DNA of 64,000 nt. Source: Lachnospiraceae bacterium JLR.KK002. Lineage in GTDB: Bacteria > Bacillota > Clostridia > Lachnospirales > Lachnospiraceae. The position numbers were made by a program, and so were the translations under genes. Below, one piece after another: positions 20,071 to 28,892 of this stretch; within the stretch, counting starts at the first letter, position 1; each line of letters begins with the position of its first letter. Below the pieces are notes generated by a model. That model made no database searches, was not told where the DNA came from, and saw only the letters and a list, made by a program, of their open reading frames with translations. Where the stretch lies: the NCBI GenBank assembly GCA_036941025.1, contig JAYMNP010000001.1:2192501-2256500 (forward strand), written 5' to 3'.

Positions 20071-21486
20071 TTATGGGATAACATATCCTTCCCCGTCCAC
20101 CTGGACCCCCGGCGCGGAAATCCGCTGCATAAAATCCAGAATTCGCTGTTTTTCCTGCGGTTCTTCCGTCAGGGATGTGATACAGCCCCGCTGCACACAG
20201 GGCAAAAAACGAACCTCTGTCTGATTGCTGTCCGTATGGAGGATTACCTGGAAAATTCCCGTATCCAGCGTCCTGTTATTAAACCAGAAGTTTCCCAGAC
20301 TGTATATTATGGGTTTGTCATTATAAAAATCAAATCCCTGCAGGCAGTGGGTATGGCCGCCCACCACAACATCTGCCCCGGCTTCAATAAAGGCTGCTCC
20401 CAGTTCTGTCTGATCTGTCCCGTAATAGCTGGTGTTTTCCGTTCCCCAGTGAACGAAAGCAATGACACAGTCGCTCTGCTTCTCTGCTTTTTCAATCACC
20501 TGCAGAAATTTATCGGGATTTTGGGTTTTCAGTACGCCTCCGCTGGTTTCCGTGGCTTCCCTGGTGTAACTGGCGGAACGCTCAATCTGAGTGGCGGATA
20601 CAATGGCGATTTTTCTTCCATTTACAATAAAGTAGACAGGCTCCATGGCTTCCTCCAGATTTCTTCCGGCTCCCACACAGGGAATTCCTGCCTGTTCCAG
20701 AGTATCCAGCGTGTCCAGCAGGGCTTCCTCGCCAAAATCAAATACATGGTTATTCGCCAGAGACACAATATCTGTTTCCAGTTCCTGCAAAACAGAGACC
20801 CGTTCCGGACTGGCCCGGAAGGTATAGCTTTTCCCCGGCAGAGGATTTCCTCTGGTGCTGTAGGCAAATTCATTATTTATCATAAGTATATCCGCCTGTC
20901 TCATTTCTGTCAGCAGCGCCGGCGAAAAACAGTCCTGAATGCCTCCTGCTCTCCCGTCCAGATACCTGGTGGTGGACCAGCCTTCCGCCAGATTGACGTC
21001 TCCTGTAAAATCCATCACAGCCCGGTCCGGCTCCCCGCACTCCTTTTCATACAGTTTTATCTCCCCATACTCCGGGTAAAGTCCCGTATCTCTGCAGTAT
21101 TCGCTCCAGAGAGTATGAATGGATTTCCCGGTAATCTGATACCAGCTTTCCGCATCCTGCTCCGGGTTTCCGGCTGCCTCCTTCAGAGCAGATAAATTTT
21201 CCTCCCCATACTGTCCGCGAAACCATTGAAAAAAAGACGTATCTGCAGGATACCCGCCCAGAAATGCTTCCCCGCCCCAGTTCAGGATTTTTTCTATGAA
21301 CCGCTCCGAATCTGAAATTATTTCTTTTCCTTCCGGTATTCTCTCAGAGATTCCTTCACCGCATATGCCCGTTTCTTTCAAAACAGAATTCCCGGATACG
21401 GAATAAAGGTTCCGGCCCCTCTCCCACTGGCTCCAGCCTGTCAGCAACAGGACAAACAGCCAGAAAATCATCAGTGTATTTTTCAT
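20071..21486 (-). CDS. CapA-family metallophosphatase-like protein, membrane-anchored
   Basis: 471 residues. An N-terminal hydrophobic segment (about 4-20, LMIFWLFVLLLTGW) acts as signal or anchor. A 120-residue region of unknown type follows, then the CapA/PGA_cap domain with VMDFTGDVNLA, NNEFAYS, LANNHVFDFG, FVHWGTEN and VVGGHTHCLQG, a calcineurin-like metal site. Family members act in poly-gamma-glutamate or capsule production or processing, but many are uncharacterised and no other capsule gene is nearby. The ATG at 21486 is chosen because GGTGAAG lies just upstream; the GTG at 21495 is the alternative. Lies between etfA and gpmI; probably monocistronic. Confidence 0.85.
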   Translation of the reverse strand: MKNTLMIFWLFVLLLTGWSQWERGRNLYSVSGNSVLKETGICGEGISERIPEGKEIISDSERFIEKILNWGGEAFLGGYPADTSFFQWFRGQYGEENLSALKEAAGNPEQDAESWYQITGKSIHTLWSEYCRDTGLYPEYGEIKLYEKECGEPDRAVMDFTGDVNLAEGWSTTRYLDGRAGGIQDCFSPALLTEMRQADILMINNEFAYSTRGNPLPGKSYTFRASPERVSVLQELETDIVSLANNHVFDFGEEALLDTLDTLEQAGIPCVGAGRNLEEAMEPVYFIVNGRKIAIVSATQIERSASYTREATETSGGVLKTQNPDKFLQVIEKAEKQSDCVIAFVHWGTENTSYYGTDQTELGAAFIEAGADVVVGGHTHCLQGFDFYNDKPIIYSLGNFWFNNRTLDTGIFQVILHTDSNQTEVRFLPCVQRGCITSLTEEPQEKQRILDFMQRISAPGVQVDGEGYVIP

Positions 21487-21501
21487 TATCTTCACCGCAG
21501 T

Positions 21502-21760
21502 TTATGGAACAAAGCGGTCAGGTCCGCTTCAACTCCCTGAATCCCTCATTCTTGAGGGACCTGGAGGGTTTGCTGCGCGCGAGCGGATTGCCTGGCAATA
21601 TATTTCCTCTCCGCGAGCTGCGCATCCCGCCCGGTGGGCTTTCTCTTATAGGAAATCTATATACTTTAGCACTTCTCAGTAACACGGTATTTCCTATAAG
21701 AGAACAAAAAAGTGGACAGCCACTTTCATACATTAGCGTAGCAAGGTCTTTCCTGTAGAA
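21502..21760. repeat. Interspersed hairpin repeat, copy 2 (composite)
   Basis: Three parts seen elsewhere: AGCGGTCAGGTCCGCTTCAA with the TCCCT/AGGGA hairpin (also at 61.9 kb), the CGCGCGAGCGGATTGC block (also at 9.1, 52.8 and 54.1 kb), and a perfect 16-bp inverted repeat TTCTCTTATAGGAAAT around AACACGGT (a relative is at 61.97 kb). It fills the spacer between capA and etfA. Confidence 0.75.
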
Positions 21761-21766
21761 TCAGAA

Positions 21767-21816
21767 ACAGGTGTGACCCCGGTTATGAACTTATCATCAC
21801 CGGAAATCACACCTGT
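21767..21816 (-). terminator. Hairpin terminator after etfA
   Basis: Perfect 10-bp stem ACAGGTGTGA/TCACACCTGT, with a short T-rich tail on the minus strand (TTTCTGATTC). Likely ends the thl-hbd-bcd-etf transcript. Confidence 0.55.
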
Positions 21817-21832
21817 CATAGTTTCAGATGTA

Positions 21833-22879
21833 CTATTTTGCCATTTCAGCTTTCAGTGCTTCTGTCAGAGCCGGAACAACTTTATGTAAATCTCCAACTA
21901 CGCCATAGTCAGCTACGTCAAAGATTGGAGCGTCTTCATCTTTGTTGATTGCGATGATGATGTCTGCTTCTTCCATACCAGCCACGTGCTGGATTGCTCC
22001 GGAAATACCGATTGCAAAGTATACGTTCGGGCGAACGGTCTTACCGGTCTGTCCTACCTGCAAATCTACCGGCTTCCATCCGTTTTCCACTACTGCACGG
22101 GAGCAGCTTACGGTTCCGCCGATTACATCTGCCAGATCCTGCAGCATTTTGAAGTTCTCTGCACTTCCTACTCCACGTCCGCCGGACACCAGAATCTTTG
22201 CTTCCATGATATCTTCTGTTTCTTTTACAGCCTTTACCACGTTCAGGATTTCAACGTATTTATCATTAGGAGCAAATCCGGGATTGTACTCTACCACGTT
22301 TGCTTTTGCGCCCTTAATGGGGTCAATTTTCTGCATAACGCCAGGACGTACGGTTGCCATCTGAGGACGGTTATCCGGACATGCAATGGTTGCAATGGTA
22401 TTGCCGCCGAATGCAGGACGGGTCATCAGTAACTGATTGTGTTTCTGCTCATCTTCTTTACCCGGAACAGGATTCAGCGGGAAATCGCCGATTTCCAGTA
22501 CGGTACAGTCTGCGGTCAGACCTGTTTTTACCCTTGCAGATACGCGGGGGCCAAGGTCACGGCCGATTGCGGTAGCGCCTACCAGCATAATTTCCGGTTT
22601 GTATTCGTTGATAACAGATGCAAGTGCATGGGTATAAGGCTCTGTTCTGTATTCTTTCAGTTCCGGATCGTCCACAACGATTACCTTATCAGCGCCATAC
22701 TCTGCAAGCTGGTCTGCCAGACCTTTCACGTCTGAACCAATCAGTACTGCTGTTACATCTGTATTTAAATCTTTTGCCAGGTCTTTTGCCTTGCCAAGCA
22801 GCTCAAAAGCAATTCCGCTTAATACATTATCTACCTGCTGTGCAAAGACATATACTCCTTTATATGCTTCTAAACCCAT
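21833..22879 (-). CDS. etfA: Electron transfer flavoprotein alpha subunit
   Basis: Pairs with EtfB to carry electrons to or from butyryl-CoA dehydrogenase; in clostridia this complex can bifurcate electrons from NADH to crotonyl-CoA and ferredoxin. 348 residues. The N-terminal domain and the C-terminal FAD domain (LVSGGRGVGSAENF, SRAVVENGWKP, QVGQTGKTVRPNVYFAIGISGAIQH, INKDEDAPIFDVADYGVVGD) are complete. Start set at the ATG at 22879, which has GGTGAAA just before it. Last gene of the thl-hbd-bcd-etfB-etfA cluster, 34 nt after etfB. Confidence 0.95.
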   Translation of the reverse strand: MGLEAYKGVYVFAQQVDNVLSGIAFELLGKAKDLAKDLNTDVTAVLIGSDVKGLADQLAEYGADKVIVVDDPELKEYRTEPYTHALASVINEYKPEIMLVGATAIGRDLGPRVSARVKTGLTADCTVLEIGDFPLNPVPGKEDEQKHNQLLMTRPAFGGNTIATIACPDNRPQMATVRPGVMQKIDPIKGAKANVVEYNPGFAPNDKYVEILNVVKAVKETEDIMEAKILVSGGRGVGSAENFKMLQDLADVIGGTVSCSRAVVENGWKPVDLQVGQTGKTVRPNVYFAIGISGAIQHVAGMEEADIIIAINKDEDAPIFDVADYGVVGDLHKVVPALTEALKAEMAK

Positions 22880-22913
22880 TATTTTCACCACTTTCCTTAT
22901 TTTTACGGATATA

Positions 22914-23699
22914 TTAGATTACGTGTTTCTCTTTCAGTTTACCTGTAATATAGGCAACTGCATCTTCCGGTGTATCGGGAACAACTTTTTCTCCGGCACC
23001 TTTCTTTACTTTATCAGATGCTTTTGCAATCTTGGTAGGTGATCCTTTCAAACCAAGGTCAGAATCGTCCACATCTTTCAGATCTGCCCGGCCCCATACG
23101 GTTACTTCTTTGTCATATGCGTCAAAAATTCCGCCCGGCGTCATATAACGCGGCTCGTTCAATTCAGAAAGAGCGGTTACCAGACACGGCATTTTTGCTT
23201 TTAATTCATGATATCTATCTTCATACTGACGCTGAACTACTACATAGTCTCCGTCAATTTTGATTTCCTGTGCATAGGAAATTACAGGGATATCCAGATG
23301 TTCGGAAATCTGCGGCCCAACCTGAGCGGTATCTCCGTCGATAGCCTGACGTCCTGTGATAATCAGGTCATATTCCAGATTCCGGATTGCTCCTGCAATT
23401 GTGGTAGAGGTAGCCCATGTATCTGCTCCTCCCAATACTCTGTCTGTTACAAGGATACCTTTATCGGCACCCATTGCCATTGCTTCACGAAGAACTTCGT
23501 CTGCTTTGGGAAGTCCCATGGTAAGTACGGTAACTTCCGCACCATACTGCTCTTTTAATCTGAGTGCTGCTTCCAGTCCGGCTTTGTCGTCGGGATTCAT
23601 GATGGTAAGCATTGCACCTCTGTCCAGAGTACCATCTGGATTGAATTTCACTCCGCCTTTGGTATCTGGTACCTGTTTTATACATACAACGATTTTCAC
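22914..23699 (-). CDS. etfB: Electron transfer flavoprotein beta subunit
   Basis: Partner of EtfA, 261 residues, normal size. Segments KIVVCIKQVPDTK at the start, GADKGILVTDR, DLIITGRQAIDGDTAQVGP (the beta-subunit signature near nucleotide binding), and PCLVTALSELNEPRYM are typical. It sits between bcd (43 nt upstream) and etfA (34 nt downstream) in the classic clostridial order. Its placement with Bcd supports a Bcd-EtfAB complex rather than a general ETF. Confidence 0.95.
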   Translation of the reverse strand: MKIVVCIKQVPDTKGGVKFNPDGTLDRGAMLTIMNPDDKAGLEAALRLKEQYGAEVTVLTMGLPKADEVLREAMAMGADKGILVTDRVLGGADTWATSTTIAGAIRNLEYDLIITGRQAIDGDTAQVGPQISEHLDIPVISYAQEIKIDGDYVVVQRQYEDRYHELKAKMPCLVTALSELNEPRYMTPGGIFDAYDKEVTVWGRADLKDVDDSDLGLKGSPTKIAKASDKVKKGAGEKVVPDTPEDAVAYITGKLKEKHVI

Positions 23700-23742
23700 G
23701 GTAATTCACTCCTTATGTTTTATTTTTCTTTGCTTATCGCGG

Positions 23743-24897
23743 CTATTTCAACAGTGCGCCGGAAATAACCATACGCTGAACTTCGGAAGTTCCTTCATAG
23801 ATTTCTGTAATCTTGGCGTCACGCATCATACGCTCTACATCGTACTCTCTGATGTATCCGTATCCGCCGAAAAGCTGTACGCATCTGGTAGTTACGTCCA
23901 TGGCAACCTCTGCTGCAAATAATTTTGCCTTTGCTGCTTCCACAGAGTAAACTTTCTGAGTAGCTTTTGCCATAGCTGCCTTGTAAACCAGCATCTGAGC
24001 CGCTTCAATCTTAGCTGCCATGTCTGCTAACTGGAACTGGGTATTCTGCTGCATTGCGATGGAACGTCCAAACTGTTTTCTCTCTTTTGTATAAGCGATG
24101 GTTGCATCCAGTGCGCCTTCTGCAATACCGAGAGCCTGAGCTGCGATACCGATACGTCCGCCGTCCAGTGTATGCATTGCGATGGGGAATCCCTTTCCTT
24201 CCGGTCCTAACAGATTCTCTTTCGGAATTCTGCAGTCTTCAAAAATCAGTTCATATGTAGCGGAGCCGCGGATACCCATTTTCTTCTCTTTTGTTCCGAA
24301 GGAGAAGCCCGGTGTTCCTTTTTCTACGATAAAGGTGGAGAAATTCTTTTTCTTTCTTCCTCTCTTATCTTCCACAACGCTTGTGATTGCGATTACGATA
24401 TAAATATCAGCTTCTTTACCGTTGGTAATAAAGCATTTGGAGCCGTTCAGTACCCATTCGTCTCCGTCTAACACTGCTTTTGTCTGGCAGCCCTGTGCGT
24501 CCGTACCTGCGCCCGGCTCTGTCAGAGCAAATGCGCCCAGTTTCTCTCCTCTTGCAAGAGGTGCAAGATATTTCTGTTTCTGTTCTTCATTACCATATGT
24601 CATAATGGGGTCGCAGCAGAGAGAGGTGTGTGCGGATACAATTACACCGGTAGTACCGCAAACTTTGGACAATTCCTCCACGCACATAATGTAGGTAAGG
24701 GGATCGCAGCCCTGTCCGCCGTACTCTTTCGGAATCGGGATACCCATGAATCCGATTTTCTGCATTTTCTCTACGGTTCCTCTTGGGAATTTTTCTGTCT
24801 CGTCAACTTCCTGAGCAAGAGGCTTTACTTCGTTTTCAGCAAACTCTCTGAACAGAGTTCTCGCCATTTCATGTTTCTTATCTAAAGAAAAATCCAT
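23743..24897 (-). CDS. bcd: Short-chain acyl-CoA dehydrogenase (butyryl-CoA dehydrogenase)
   Basis: Reduces crotonyl-CoA to butyryl-CoA with electrons from EtfAB. 384 residues, the family length. FAD/acyl-CoA dehydrogenase signatures are present: GAFALTEPGAGTDAQG (signature 1), the substrate loop around ITNGKEADIY, and QLFGGYGYIREYDVERMMRDAKI (signature 2), followed by the catalytic Glu region TEIYEGTSEVQR. Named bcd from its position with etfB and etfA, which is strong context but not proof of chain-length choice. A 135-nt spacer with a hairpin separates it from hbd upstream. Confidence 0.93.
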   Translation of the reverse strand: MDFSLDKKHEMARTLFREFAENEVKPLAQEVDETEKFPRGTVEKMQKIGFMGIPIPKEYGGQGCDPLTYIMCVEELSKVCGTTGVIVSAHTSLCCDPIMTYGNEEQKQKYLAPLARGEKLGAFALTEPGAGTDAQGCQTKAVLDGDEWVLNGSKCFITNGKEADIYIVIAITSVVEDKRGRKKKNFSTFIVEKGTPGFSFGTKEKKMGIRGSATYELIFEDCRIPKENLLGPEGKGFPIAMHTLDGGRIGIAAQALGIAEGALDATIAYTKERKQFGRSIAMQQNTQFQLADMAAKIEAAQMLVYKAAMAKATQKVYSVEAAKAKLFAAEVAMDVTTRCVQLFGGYGYIREYDVERMMRDAKITEIYEGTSEVQRMVISGALLK

Positions 24898-24938
24898 GAT
24901 ACTTTTCCTCCAAACTTTCTTTTATTTTATGGAATGGG

Positions 24939-24970
24939 GCTGCCGCATTAAGATAACCCAATACGGCAGC
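24939..24970. other. Inter-cistronic hairpin between hbd and bcd
   Basis: GCTGCCGCATT pairs with AATACGGCAGC (one mismatch) around a 10-nt loop. There is no T run, so it is more likely an RNA-stability or processing element than a terminator. Confidence 0.45.
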
Positions 24971-25032
24971 TCCTCACATTCATACAGCGCAGGCCAGAAG
25001 CCTGCCGCCGGCCATGCTTTCGTTATTATGTA

Positions 25033-25872
25033 TTATTTGCTGTAGTCATAGAAACCGATTCCGGTCTTCTGTCCCAGCTTACCTGCACGTACCATTTTCT
25101 TTAACAATGGATGCGGACGGTATTTCGGATCTCCTGTCTCATCATATAATACATTCATAATTGCAAGGCAGATATCCAGTCCAACCAGATCTCCCAGAGC
25201 CAGAGGTCCCATCGGATGGTTTGCACCCAGTTTCATAGCGGTGTCGATACCTTCTACGGAAGCTACGCCGTCTGCATAGATTCCAACTGCTTCGTTGATC
25301 ATCGGGATTAAGATTCTGTTTACAACAAATCCTGCTGCTTCGTTTACTTCTACCGGAGTCTTGCCGATTTCTTCAGAAATCTTAACGATTTTATCTTTCA
25401 TTTCATCCGGTGTGTTCTCGCCTTTGATAACCTCAACCAGTTTCATAACCGGAGCCGGATTGAAGAAATGCATACCGATTACCGGTCTGTCAAGTCCTGC
25501 GCCAATTTCTGTGATGGAAAGGGAAGATGTGTTGGTTGCGAACATGCAGTCTTTCTTCACAATGTCCTGCAGTTCTTTGAATGTCTGTTTCTTAACATCC
25601 ATTACTTCCAGCGCTGCCTCTACGATTAAATCACAGTCGCCGCAGATTTCCTTTGTACCTGTGGAAATCTTTGCAAGGATTGCGTCTGCTGCTGCCTGGT
25701 CCATCTTGCCTTTTGCAACTCTCTTCTCGAATCCTTTTGCAATTTTCTTCTTGCCATTTGCTGCAAATTCGTCATTAATATCGCAAAGGCATACTTCATA
25801 TCCTTCTGTCTGTGCAAATGCCTGTGCAATTCCGGAACCCATGGTTCCTGCTCCAATAACGCCAACTTTCAT
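25033..25872 (-). CDS. hbd: 3-hydroxybutyryl-CoA dehydrogenase
   Basis: NAD(P)H-dependent reduction of acetoacetyl-CoA to 3-hydroxybutyryl-CoA. 279 residues, the usual size. Rossmann motif [13 protein letters not shown] at the N-terminus, [13 protein letters not shown], the catalytic His region [15 protein letters not shown], and the C-terminal domain [32 protein letters not shown]. The ATG at 25872 has an AAGGAGGA ribosome site. It follows thl after 75 nt containing a perfect hairpin; the crotonase gene usually found in this cluster is not between them. Confidence 0.96.
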   Translation of the reverse strand: MKVGVIGAGTMGSGIAQAFAQTEGYEVCLCDINDEFAANGKKKIAKGFEKRVAKGKMDQAAADAILAKISTGTKEICGDCDLIVEAALEVMDVKKQTFKELQDIVKKDCMFATNTSSLSITEIGAGLDRPVIGMHFFNPAPVMKLVEVIKGENTPDEMKDKIVKISEEIGKTPVEVNEAAGFVVNRILIPMINEAVGIYADGVASVEGIDTAMKLGANHPMGPLALGDLVGLDICLAIMNVLYDETGDPKYRPHPLLKKMVRAGKLGQKTGIGFYDYSK

Positions 25873-25897
25873 GATAATCCTCCTTAAATTATTCTGT

Positions 25898-25929
25898 GAG
25901 ATACCGAAGCGTGACCGCTTCGGTATCTC
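25898..25929. other. Perfect 14-bp hairpin between thl and hbd
   Basis: GAGATACCGAAGCG, TGAC loop, then its exact complement. No T run follows on the minus strand and the hbd ribosome site begins about 14 nt later. It may stabilise the upstream mRNA segment, attenuate read-through or set differential expression of thl and hbd. Confidence 0.65.
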
Positions 25930-25947
25930 AATTAATAACCAGCTAAA

Positions 25948-27129
25948 TTAATCTCTTTCCACGATGGTAGAGCATCCCATTCCACCGCCGATACACAGAG
26001 TTGCAAGACCTTTCTTAGCGTCTCTCTTCTGCATTTCATGAAGCAGGGTAACAAGGATACGGCATCCGCTGGCTCCTACCGGATGTCCCAGTGCGATAGC
26101 GCCGCCATTTACATTAACCTTGCTCATATCAAAGTTCAGGTCATGTGCTACTGCCAGAGACTGAGCTGCAAATGCTTCGTTAGCCTCTACCAGATCCATA
26201 TCGTCAATGGTCAGACCTGTCTTCTCGAATACTTTCTTTGTGGAAGCAACCGGTCCCACACCCATGATGGACGGGTCTACGCCGCCAAGTGCGCCTGCTA
26301 CGAAAGTAGCCATCGGTGTAACGCCCAGTTCTTTTGCTTTTTCTTCACTCATAACAATCACTGCTGCCGCACCGTCGTTGATTCCGGAAGCATTTGCTGC
26401 GGTAACAATTCCGTCCGGTTTGAATGCGGGACGCAGTTTGGAAATGCTTTCTTTGGTTGTGCCGGGACGTGGTCCTTCGTCTGTATCTACAATCACTGTT
26501 TTCTTCTTCTGTTTTACTTCTACCGGAACGATTTCATCTTTGAATTTGCCGTCGTTCATTGCTTTTTCACATTTCTGCTGTGAAGTTGCTGCAAACTCGT
26601 CTAACTGTTCTCTGGTCAGTCCCCATTTCTCTGCTACGTTTTCAGCAGTAATTCCCATATGGTACTGATTGAATGCATCCCACAATGCGTCGTTTACCAT
26701 GGTATCTACCAGAGTTGCATTGTTCATTCTGTATCCGTAACGTCCCTGCATAGCAGCATAAGGAGCCATAGACATGTTTTCCATACCGCCTGCCACAACG
26801 ATATCAGCATCGCCTGCCTGAATCATCTGAGCAGCCATATTTACGCAGTTCAGACCGGAGCCGCAGACTACGTTCACGGTAACTGCCGGTGTCTCAATAG
26901 GCAGACCGGCATTGATGGACGCCTGACGTGCCACGTTCTGTCCCAGACCAGCCTGGATTACGCAGCCCATGTATACATGGTCAACTTTGTCAGCCGGAAC
27001 ACCAGCTCTGTTCAATGCTTCTTTGATAACGATAGATCCCAATACCGGTGCAGGAGTTGTGCTTAAAGCTCCACCCATAGTTCCGATTGCGGTACGACAT
27101 GCGCCTGCCAAAACAACTTTCTTTGCCAT
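25948..27129 (-). CDS. thlA: Acetyl-CoA C-acetyltransferase (thiolase)
   Basis: Condenses two acetyl-CoA to acetoacetyl-CoA, the entry to the butyrate route. 393 residues. Catalytic Cys lies in [13 protein letters not shown]; the second conserved block is [17 protein letters not shown] with the catalytic His, and the last is [11 protein letters not shown] with the second Cys. The [14 protein letters not shown] and [11 protein letters not shown] segments are also typical. First gene of the cluster, preceded by a GGAG ribosome site, a candidate promoter and a Rex-like operator. Confidence 0.96.
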   Translation of the reverse strand: MAKKVVLAGACRTAIGTMGGALSTTPAPVLGSIVIKEALNRAGVPADKVDHVYMGCVIQAGLGQNVARQASINAGLPIETPAVTVNVVCGSGLNCVNMAAQMIQAGDADIVVAGGMENMSMAPYAAMQGRYGYRMNNATLVDTMVNDALWDAFNQYHMGITAENVAEKWGLTREQLDEFAATSQQKCEKAMNDGKFKDEIVPVEVKQKKKTVIVDTDEGPRPGTTKESISKLRPAFKPDGIVTAANASGINDGAAAVIVMSEEKAKELGVTPMATFVAGALGGVDPSIMGVGPVASTKKVFEKTGLTIDDMDLVEANEAFAAQSLAVAHDLNFDMSKVNVNGGAIALGHPVGASGCRILVTLLHEMQKRDAKKGLATLCIGGGMGCSTIVERD

Positions 27130-27151
27130 TTTCTTCGTCTCCTTTTAAAAT

Positions 27152-27181
27152 ATTATGTAATCGCGAAAACATTTTTGACAA
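27152..27181 (-). promoter_or_regulatory. Candidate promoter of the thl-hbd-bcd-etf operon
   Basis: Minus strand TTGTCA (27181-27176), 18-nt spacer, CATAAT (27157-27152), giving a short leader before the thlA ATG. Confidence 0.5.
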
Positions 27182-27195
27182 AATCACCAAAATGT

Positions 27196-27213
27196 CTGTT
27201 ATTTTTTTAACAA
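27196..27213. promoter_or_regulatory. Rex-like operator upstream of thlA
   Basis: On the minus strand TTGTTAAAAAAATAACAG, compared with the Rex consensus TTGTTAAnnnnTTAACAA: 12 of the 14 defined positions match. Rex is the NADH/NAD-sensing repressor known to control butyrate and butanol genes in clostridia. The site lies 15 bp upstream of the candidate -35. Confidence 0.6.
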
Positions 27214-27456
27214 TCTTTTGCCAAAAAAAAGGAAAACAGGTTCGCTGGCATTCATTTCTCTGCCATGCCTGCAAAATAATTCTGAAAATTCCTGTTTTTC
27301 CCATGTTTTCTTCCCTCGATAAAAATATCCTAGCACATTTCACTGTAAATTGCAAGGATTATCTTCCCCGCTCCGGCCCTTCCCATTCTCCCTTTTTTTC
27401 CTGTTCTTTTTGTACATCTTTGTTATATTTTTATCATTCTTCCCGGTGTTTTTTCA
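27214..27456. other. Spacer between the thlA control region and the hydrolase terminator
   Basis: AT-rich, with homopolymer runs. I saw no gene, tRNA or recognisable structured RNA in it. Confidence 0.4.
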
Positions 27457-27505
27457 ATAAAAAAGGGTCAGTTTTTGTGCATTTTCCACAAAAACCGACC
27501 TTTTT
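27457..27505 (-). terminator. Strong terminator after the cell-wall hydrolase gene
   Basis: Stem of about 19 bp with one internal mismatch (27460-27479 with 27487-27505), with CACAAAAACCGACC as its inner arm, followed on the minus strand by a T run and ATTG. Confidence 0.8.
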
Positions 27506-27531
27506 CGGTTTTACAGCATTCGGGCTGTGTA

Positions 27532-28701
27532 TTAATAAAAAACATGATTTCCTATCACAGTGCCCGGAATGGTGCCGTTATTCCTCCGGAAATAGAGACA
27601 GTTTATGGTAATATTTCCACCCAGAACCTCTGCCGCCGCCTGGACGCAGCTCTGGCTGGCCCCTTTTGCCAGCACCGTTGCAAACCTGCCGCTTGCCACA
27701 GGAGAAAACTGTCCTCCCTGATAGATTACCCCTGCTACCGTATTGGGAAAATGGGAACTGCGCACCCGGTTCATTACCACGCTCCCCACGGCCAGTTTTC
27801 CCTCATAGCTTTCGCCTCCCGCTTCACACTGAATCAGAGCTGCCAGCAGCGAGGTATCGGAAGCATTGCCCTGATAGCTTCCGCCTCCTCCGCTGCCTCC
27901 GGTTTCTTCCTGCCGTTTCATCTCTTCTTCCTGCCGTTTGATTTCCGCCATCCTCTTTGCATCTTCTGCGGCTTTCTGCTTCTCCAGCTCCGCCTCATAG
28001 GCCTTCTGCCGCTCAATCTCCGCTTCGTAGGCCTCCACGTCTGCCTGGGCGTCTGCAATCTGTTTTCTGGCAGCGTTCAGTTTATCGGATGTGCTGTCCA
28101 CCAGAGCTGTCAGCTCCTGCTGTTTGCCTTCCTGCTGTTCCTGCAAATCTGCCAGCAGTGCTTCCTGTTCTTCCAGATCCCGTTCTTTGCCGGCAATCTC
28201 TTCTTTGGTCGCCTGATATTCTTTCAGCATTTTACGGTCGTAACTGTGAATGCTTACAATATATTCACCTTTATTTAAAAAGTCTGCAAAACTTTCTGCG
28301 CTCAGCAGCACTTCCAGCATACCTTCCATGTTCATTTCATACAGGAAACGAATTCTCTTTTTCATGGCTTCATACTGGTCACGCTCTTTTTTCCTGGCCG
28401 CGTCCAGCGCCCTGCCTGTTTCTTCCAGGCTGATTCTGGTATTGTTTAACTGTTCTTCCGTGGCGTTCAGTTCTTCTGTCACAGCAGCCAGACTGTTATT
28501 AAAATTTTTCAGATCTCCTTCCAGGCTGCCCGCCTGTCCTGTCAGGCTGTCCACCTGCTCCTCTGCTTCTTTCTTCTGTTTTTCCAGGTCCTCTATTCCT
28601 TCCTGTACCTTGTCGATTTTCCCCTGGGTGGCAGAAACTGCTGTGCCGGACAGACAGCACAGGAATAAAATAAGGACTGCGCTTTTCCATATTTTTCTCA
28701 T
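27532..28701 (-). CDS. Secreted coiled-coil cell-wall hydrolase (SleB-type hydrolase_2 domain)
   Basis: 389 residues from the ATG at 28701, which has GGAGG at 5 nt. Signal peptide in residues 1-24 (KSAVLILFLCCLSGTAVSA). Residues 25-250 are a long coiled coil rich in Glu, Lys and Gln, resembling the PcsB/CwlO N-terminal regulatory coil. A Gly-Ser linker (TGGSGGGGSYQG) leads to a C-terminal hydrolase_2 domain with LLAALIQCEAGGESYEGKLAVGSVVMNRV and QGGQFSPVASGRF, as in SleB/CwlJ cortex-lytic enzymes. The active-site Glu is likely in QCEAGGE. Likely role: peptidoglycan remodelling, either in division or spore germination; the coil favours an FtsEX-like activated enzyme. The partner is not in view. 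Confidence 0.88.
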   Translation of the reverse strand: MRKIWKSAVLILFLCCLSGTAVSATQGKIDKVQEGIEDLEKQKKEAEEQVDSLTGQAGSLEGDLKNFNNSLAAVTEELNATEEQLNNTRISLEETGRALDAARKKERDQYEAMKKRIRFLYEMNMEGMLEVLLSAESFADFLNKGEYIVSIHSYDRKMLKEYQATKEEIAGKERDLEEQEALLADLQEQQEGKQQELTALVDSTSDKLNAARKQIADAQADVEAYEAEIERQKAYEAELEKQKAAEDAKRMAEIKRQEEEMKRQEETGGSGGGGSYQGNASDTSLLAALIQCEAGGESYEGKLAVGSVVMNRVRSSHFPNTVAGVIYQGGQFSPVASGRFATVLAKGASQSCVQAAAEVLGGNITINCLYFRRNNGTIPGTVIGNHVFY

Positions 28702-28892
28702 GTTTTCCTCCACATCTTCGTCTTCTGCAGTTGGAATTGTCATACCGATTTTAACACACAACCGGCAGCAGTGCAATTCCTGCCGGACATCAGGAAACAT
28801 TTTTATTTTCTGACAGCCTTTGCCATTTCCTCCTTTTATCCGATATAAAAATAGTAGTATTTAACACCAGAATCAGATACGGAGGTGTTTTC

